64,000 nt of DNA. Origin: Ixodes scapularis. Taxonomy: Eukaryota; Arthropoda; Arachnida; Ixodida; Ixodidae. This document shows positions 61,401 through 64,000 of this stretch, in pieces; the first letter of the stretch is position 1; every line of letters begins with the position of its first letter. The notes beneath the pieces were generated by a model. It was given only the letters and a program-made list of their open reading frames with translations. It searched no databases and was not told the DNA's origin. The DNA lies in contig NW_024609846.1 in NCBI RefSeq assembly GCF_016920785.2, positions 75,029,816 through 75,093,815 on the forward strand, read 5' to 3'. Made by a program: the position numbers and the translations under genes.

Positions 61401-61982
61401 CCCCCCGCCCCCCCCCCCCCCCTATATTTACTCATAAATACATAAAGATAATTTCCAGTTCGCATCAAACCACGACGCGACTCAATCAAGCATGAGAGAT
61501 GAAGCATGGAGTGCAGGGGAGTAATGTCTGTGGTTCCCACACCACTTGAACCAAACTAGCGACTGGATCAATCGTCCACCGAATTCCTACAGTGCGAAAC
61601 TCCCTTACAACCCACACCTGCAAGCGCGAACGAGAACTCGAACAAATATGCTGACAGTCTTCCTCCCAGCGCATAAATATTCATCTTTCACATTAGTGGG
61701 ATGACAATCATTTCAATCTTTTATTACATAAATAACACTCCCGTAATAAAAGCAAAGTATTCATTGGAACATCTAAATTTCGTTTCCAATTAGTAGCAGG
61801 TACGATACGAATGTATCAAGTGGACGTTTTATGCCTCCGACTGAAAACCGATATGGCGAAAGCGTTGAGTAGGTTTACGGTGAAAACAGTTAGCCTACCT
61901 GACGCCCCCGTCCATGATCAGAAAGCGCAAATATACCACGGTTAAGAGAATCATGAGAGAGGAGAAGACGCAGCTGACGCCG
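52489..61982 (-). CDS. SLC13-like (Na+/dicarboxylate-type) transporter, partial, four exons
   Basis: Minus-strand exons 61899-61982, 61002-61167, 53908-54075 and 52489-52623 join in frame (phases 2, 0, 0) for 184 residues. In order: a membrane helix (SSLMILLTVVYLRFLIM); a helix plus CRVPWGILFVFGAVQVIS, matching the PW(G/N)I.LL.GGG.A segment of the family; VHDILSEIFKLV; LLAIVTSVLAEAIDERI, where SLC13 proteins have the second SNT sodium motif; VPVVRKI joined to ATIKNDNPIYYAIPVAVAAS (matches NPLY.MLP..LA.S); and MPTTIPMVIV (matches LPVATPPNAIV). Spacing fits the family exactly. However, the SNT residues and the GGG are replaced, so sodium-coupled transport is doubtful. It may be a divergent tick paralogue or an early pseudogene. 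The 5' exons and last exon were not found. An intact Ty3/gypsy element sits in the second intron. Confidence 0.72.
53902..53907 (-). other. putative GC splice donor (GC-AG intron)
   Basis: The exon ending ...GTAAAATT is followed by GCAAGT, the canonical GC-donor form. Using it keeps frame (phase 0) with the next acceptor at 52624 and reproduces family spacing between VP and NP. The nearby GTATTT would shift the frame. Confidence 0.5.
54076..55120. other. intron sequence of the SLC13-like gene
   Basis: AT-rich intronic sequence between the third recognised exon and the Ty3/gypsy insertion. No further exon recognised. Confidence 0.45.
55125..55509 (-). repeat. 3' LTR
   Basis: In element orientation it starts TGCCGCGCGC and ends CCCGTGACA. 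It is preceded by the polypurine tract and shares its 3' half with the solo LTR at 10171-10578. Confidence 0.95.
55617..59201 (-). CDS. pol: Pol polyprotein (protease, RT, RNase H, integrase)
   Basis: The frame is open from 59201, after a TGA at 59204-59202, to the stop at 55617, and overlaps gag by about 33 nt in the -1 frame. The first listed residue is GTG 59051, so it has no ATG of its own and is probably made by -1 frameshifting. Numbering from 59051: protease D19-T-G-A22; RT with DYRQLN and the catalytic YLDD at 436-439; RNase H with IHTDASNAGLGAVLVQ; an HHCC zinc finger ending in CHECQRRK; integrase with D866 (GMDLLGPF), D926 (ITDRGSSF) and E962 (NGLTERLN), a perfect DD35E; then a GPY/F-type module KRYFGPYKVL. 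No stop or frameshift interrupts the domains. It copies and inserts the element; activity is plausible but unproven. Confidence 0.95.
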   Translation of the reverse strand, partial: QPVPPISSGKLSAATPGGAVAEADPSKEPPRTPERSHSPDATHRYDAPATVSNNLNIVIDGHDASALVDTGADYSVLSGRLSRRLRKVMTPWEGPQIRTAGGHLITPVGRCTARVEIHGETCPVKFVVLQDCSRDVILGMDFLCEYGAVIDLGTNRLMLRKPAPPAEEPQATSPTVRVLANHVNLPPRSSVFVLVGIDEASCGEVLLEGSLQLLLGRGIGVARGVAELQDGRTVALVTNFRNETQHLTKGAAVGHVEKLRNPAEITAITDESSPPQQESTSPAQLDIDPKLPEPKRRQLVNLLAEYRDCFATSSKVRQTAVAKHRIVTEDDARPVHRSPYRVSAKEREVIHQQVQEMLSDDIIQPSSSPWASPVVLVKKKDGTLRFCVDYRQLNTVTKKDVYPLPRIDDTLDRLRHSRYFSSMDLKSGYWQIEVDERDREKTAFVTPDGLYEFKVMPFGLCTAPATFQRVMDTVLAGLKWQSCLVYLDDVVVFSADFDEHLRRLRAVLQAIQTAGLTLKSSKCRFAYDELKFLGHVVSNEGVRPDPEKTRAVAAFPAPTDKKAVRRFLGLCAYYRRFVRDFARISAPLTNLTKDAEKFEWAEEQQQAFDELKRRLQTPPVLGHFDQDAETEIHTDASNAGLGAVLVQVQEGIERVIAYASRTLSKAEKNYSTTEKECLAVVWAITKFRPYLYGSPFRVVTDHHSLCWLANLKDPSGRLARWSLRLQEFNMTVVYKSGRKHSDADCLSRAPVETPSGCSDDNDDECFLGAVNTDDMARRQRDDPELRALIEHLEGGRSTVPRVFSRVLPTFAIRQGVLYKENFGDNNTPWLLVIPSSLREEIFQACHDDPTSGHLGYSRTLARIREKYYWPKLPKTVHLYTRSCHECQRRKKPPTRPAGLLQPISPPTTPFQQIGMDLLGPFPPSTSGNRWIIVATDYLTRYAETKALPSGTAVEVAKFFIESIVLRHGAPEVLITDRGSSFMAQLTQEILRLSHTSHRRTTAYHPQTNGLTERLNKTIADMISMYVDVEHKTWDEVLPYVTFAYNTAVQETTGVTPFQLVHGRKVTTMLDAMLPHEPADSESDDAQVVAQRAEEVRQLARLRIQDQQRADAGRYNLRRRDVHFQPGDRVWVWTPIRRRGLSEKLLKRYFGPYKVLRRLGELNYEVMPDGTRTSSRRPPRPEVVHVVRLKPYYAR
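59168..59201 (-). promoter_or_regulatory. gag-pol overlap, candidate -1 frameshift site
   Basis: Pol's frame opens after TGA at 59204-59202, and gag ends at 59168, so any frameshift must lie here. Candidates are TCCCCCCTA (59194-59186) and AAAAC just before the gag stop. Neither is a perfect X XXY YYZ heptamer. Confidence 0.5.
59168..60544 (-). CDS. gag: Gag polyprotein
   Basis: 458 codons from ATG 60544, just after the primer-binding region, to TAA 59170-59168. It has an Arg/Ser/Pro-rich N-terminus, a retrotransposon-gag core at about residues 80-190 (QQYERVAQHNRWT, YFALEGTARHWFE, FTNQYRRERAEDLL), and a CCHC zinc knuckle at C373, C376, H381 and C386 that binds element RNA. The C-terminal tail is Arg/Ser-rich. 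It forms the particle that carries the RNA. The frame ends GGGAAAACTAA, where pol's -1 frame is open. A broken relative lies at 11929-13200. Confidence 0.95.
   Translation of the reverse strand: MPVQRSPPRARSASPIPSPVRRPPDAEPETRTSRRTQGLRPEYGLLPPRTKQPTKPAMDGQQSQTPAAPAFIYLPVAPRTPTPFHGDAHEDVEDWLQQYERVAQHNRWTEDQRLQNLYFALEGTARHWFENRETSLISWTACKNELRRTFTNQYRRERAEDLLRMRTQGANETITSFIEDVLRLVTRADPEATDEKKLRILMRGVRDDIFGGLVRNPPTTVETFVTEATNIERALQARAAHFHRAPAVAAPTPSSCALSPNIPGIREIVRDIVREELKKLIPAAERPASLSIAEIVREEVQQALQPDVLADAAPEPPAVTYAAVVRRPQPPIARQYPSALQREVSSPQYAPRQEQRGLRKTDVWRTDDGRPVCFHCGEADHVYRRCPYRQLGLRGFAPNDRRPRFGERPRDIEEYLRRPPSPAPTAPRGSRSPSPRRSASPSRRSRRDSLSPLSRREN
60570..60954 (-). repeat. 5' LTR
   Basis: No difference from the 3' LTR was seen in 385 bp. 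Unlike the related LTRs at 10.2 and 11.5 kb, it has no tRNA-like B-box segment. Confidence 0.95.
61168..61898. other. intron of the SLC13-like gene with poly-C
   Basis: Lies between two recognised exons. A C-rich homopolymer (61388-61422, one G inside) may be assembly-sensitive. Nothing else recognised. Confidence 0.5.
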
Positions 61983-62743
61983 CTGGATGAGAAAATAAAC
62001 ATTAATGTTACTGTACTGCGGGCGCCACACATGAAGTATAAAGAATTGGCAGGTTACGTCAATGAATTCCTCCTTTTACAACAACGCAAGTGCAAAGATT
62101 TTTTTTTTTTTTTTTGCACACAAGGTTTTGGATGATTTTTGTGCAAAATTTATTTTAGACTTCACTTATACTCGTATTCACCTCAAGAAATGCAGTAAAA
62201 TAAGACCGGCTCCTCACTGAGTATTCCTAATTTCCTCCTTGATGTGGCGAATTCAGAGATGTGTATGAACATTTAAGATCAGTTATTTTTTATTCTGTTT
62301 AAACAACACTTTTTAAAGGCTAAAAGCATCGTTTCTCTCGCCGACAACCAAGTCGGAAAAGAACTATCGTGCACGGAACTAACAATGCGAATAACTTGCT
62401 TTTCTCTTGATTTGGCAACGAGTGTGGTTGCTAATCCGCATTACTCATTGAAAAAAAAAAACTGCATTGACACAAGCGATGGGTGATTCTTTTTTTTTTA
62501 TGTTGACTTTTTTCGCGCAATATGTCGCGCAGTTGGTCGCGCCAAGCTGTCACGCCTAAACAGTGGGAAATTGAGAAACAATAAGAAAACGATAACACGG
62601 CAGAAAGATTAATTCGTAGGTGAATTTATTCGCAGGATAAAGGCGATAGATGCCCGTTCTCACGTACGGAAATAAGAAAAAAAAGGAAAAATAGAGATGC
62701 TGTCACCCTCCTGTGCAGCTATTTTCAATACTTTTTTTTTATA
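61983..62743. other. unassigned, upstream of the recognised SLC13-like exons
   Basis: Earlier exons of the transporter are expected further along in this direction but none was recognised. Poly-T runs at about 62099-62115 and 62489-62499. Confidence 0.35.
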
Positions 62744-63722
62744 CAGGGTGTTTTTTTTATTCCTACACATTTGTTTAAAAACAACCGTGAAAGCTACACT
62801 AAAGCGCGAAACACATGTACGACGAAACCGTCCGATCCGACGTCCGACCGCGCAATACGACGGTCGGAGGCGAGGGTTTTCAACGCTCTCCGATGCTACA
62901 AAAACCCTCTCCCCCAAGGTCATTCCGGCAGTCCGCACGTCGGATCGGAAGGTTTTCGTCGTACATGTGTTTCGTGCTTAATGCGGTTTGTGCAGGTGGG
63001 TTATACGGCCAGGCGTACACTATGTGGGTGGCTAATCTTTGCGATAAGTCGGCTTATTAATTAACATTCGTTAATTAACTTTTTAATTACTGAAAATAAA
63101 CATATGGTTTCAGTTAGAAACTTGCTCAGCATCATCGAACACCCCTAAATCAACTATTCTTAGCAAGATATAATGCCGGGGCAGCATTTTACGGCGTTCT
63201 GTAAAGACGCTCCATTTGGACGCGTTTCTAGATTTCGGTTTCTTATCGGAGCGCATCTACGCGCCCGCGATCCTGCTCCCCGGCGGTCGCGGCGCGAAGC
63301 CGTCTCCTCGCCTCCCTCGTAGAATGGAGGGGAATACGGAGCACGTGTGTTGCGCGTCTCAGCCACTGGGGAGCAGGACCGCAGGCGCGGTGATGCGCTC
63401 TGATAAGAAACCGAATTCTAGAAACGCGTCCAAATGGAACGCTTTTACAGAACGCCGTGAAATGCTTCCCCGGCGTTATATCCTTCCAAAAATAGTTGAT
63501 TTAGTGGTTTTCGATGATGCTCTAGAAGTTTCTAATTGAAACCATATGTTTATATTCACTAATTAACAAGTTAATTAACAAATATTAATTAATTAGCCGA
63601 CTTATCGCAAAGATTAGCCACCCACATAATGTCCGCCTGACCGTATAACCCACCTGCACAAACCGCATTAGTGTAGCTTTCACGGTTTTCTTTAAACAAA
63701 TGTGTAAGAATAAAATAAAAAC

Positions 63723-63727
<5 letters not shown>
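62744..63727. mobile_element. foldback DNA element with CAGGGTG ends
   Basis: The left end CAGGGTGTTTTTTTTATTCC and the right end ...AAAACACCCT are inverted, flanked by TA. Outer arms share CACATTTGTTTAAA and GTGAAAGCTACACTAA, then GTGCAGGTGGGTTATACGG. Inner arms, about 63175-63300 and 63370-63480, share GCATTTTACGGCGTTCTGTA and GGACGCGTTTCTAGA. The left outer arm is interrupted by the 176-bp MITE at 62803. A (TA)n run (63728-63768) follows the right end. Confidence 0.8.
62803..62978. mobile_element. Harbinger-type MITE nested in the foldback element
   Basis: Ends AGCGCGAAACACATGTACGA and, inverted, AGCACGAAACACATGTACGA, with ~42-bp arms. Flanked by TAA on each side (62800-62802, 62979-62981). 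The other arm of the host foldback shows the empty site CACTAATGCGG, so the 3-bp duplication is certain. A TWA-type 3-bp duplication fits PIF/Harbinger. Confidence 0.85.

Positions 63728-63768
<41 letters not shown>
63728..63768. repeat. (TA)n microsatellite
   Basis: About 20 TA units at the edge of the foldback element. Likely grew from its TA target duplication. Confidence 0.85.
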
Positions 63769-63770
<2 letters not shown>

Positions 63771-64000
63771 AGGTTGGAATACTTTTGCTCATAATATTGC
63801 TCAGAGGATAGCTCATAGCGTATTCTACGAGCATTAATTTTTAGATTCACGCGCTCTTACAGAAATTGCTTGAAGCATTGAGCAGCGTAATGTTACTGAA
63901 CCCTTGGCTAGGGTAAGCTGTTATGTGTCCCTTTCCCAACACCTGTCGCCAAGGCATAGTTGCGAGCGGAGGAAAAACAACAAGAGCGTGCGCAACTCTT

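Overview
The window looks like nuclear DNA of a hard tick, most likely Ixodes. The evidence is spliced genes for short, six-cysteine secreted proteins of the tick 'basic tail' salivary type, together with arthropod-type mobile elements: Ty3/gypsy, CR1/jockey-like and I-like LINEs, Penelope-like, hAT, Harbinger-like and P/THAP-like. Gene density is low. Every host gene I found is broken into short exons, so long-ORF scanning misses them, and most long open frames here belong to transposons or simple repeats.

Layout. 1-3.3 kb: a GTCACGTGAC-rich minisatellite and a 1.3-kb DNA element. 3.35-10.03 kb (minus strand) and 13.67-18.2 kb (plus strand): two arms of a large inverted duplication. Each arm carries a four-exon secreted salivary-protein gene, copies A and B, arranged head to head and transcribed away from each other. 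Each has a TATATAA box 57 bp before its ATG. The 3.6-kb spacer between the arms holds a solo LTR and a truncated Ty3/gypsy element. 18.6-20.9 kb: a LINE remnant. 21-29 kb: foldback/MITE elements, a Penelope-like element with inverted 3' ends, a P/THAP transposase remnant, a tRNA-Thr-like gene and a perfect 72-bp palindrome. 30-36.9 kb: a decayed third salivary-gene copy (C) followed by the same LINE as copy B. 37-43.4 kb: mostly unexplained sequence with TTAA-ended foldback elements. 43.4-50.7 kb: an I-like LINE split by a 3.65-kb DNA element. 52.5-62 kb (minus strand): four exons of a divergent SLC13 (Na+/dicarboxylate-type) transporter. An apparently intact 5.83-kb Ty3/gypsy element with identical LTRs sits in one of its introns. 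62.7-63.7 kb: a foldback element with a smaller Harbinger-type MITE nested in one arm.

The most interesting system is the salivary cluster. All three copies keep the cysteine core exons, but each has lost the usual lysine-rich C-terminal tail. Copy A reads through the old tail in another frame and gains an acidic tail. Copies B and C share a stop codon just before a tail frame that is still open. Copy C is also broken by a frameshift and a lost cysteine, and has no visible first exon.

Functional calls rest on motif recognition and exon logic from the sequence alone. No database search was possible.
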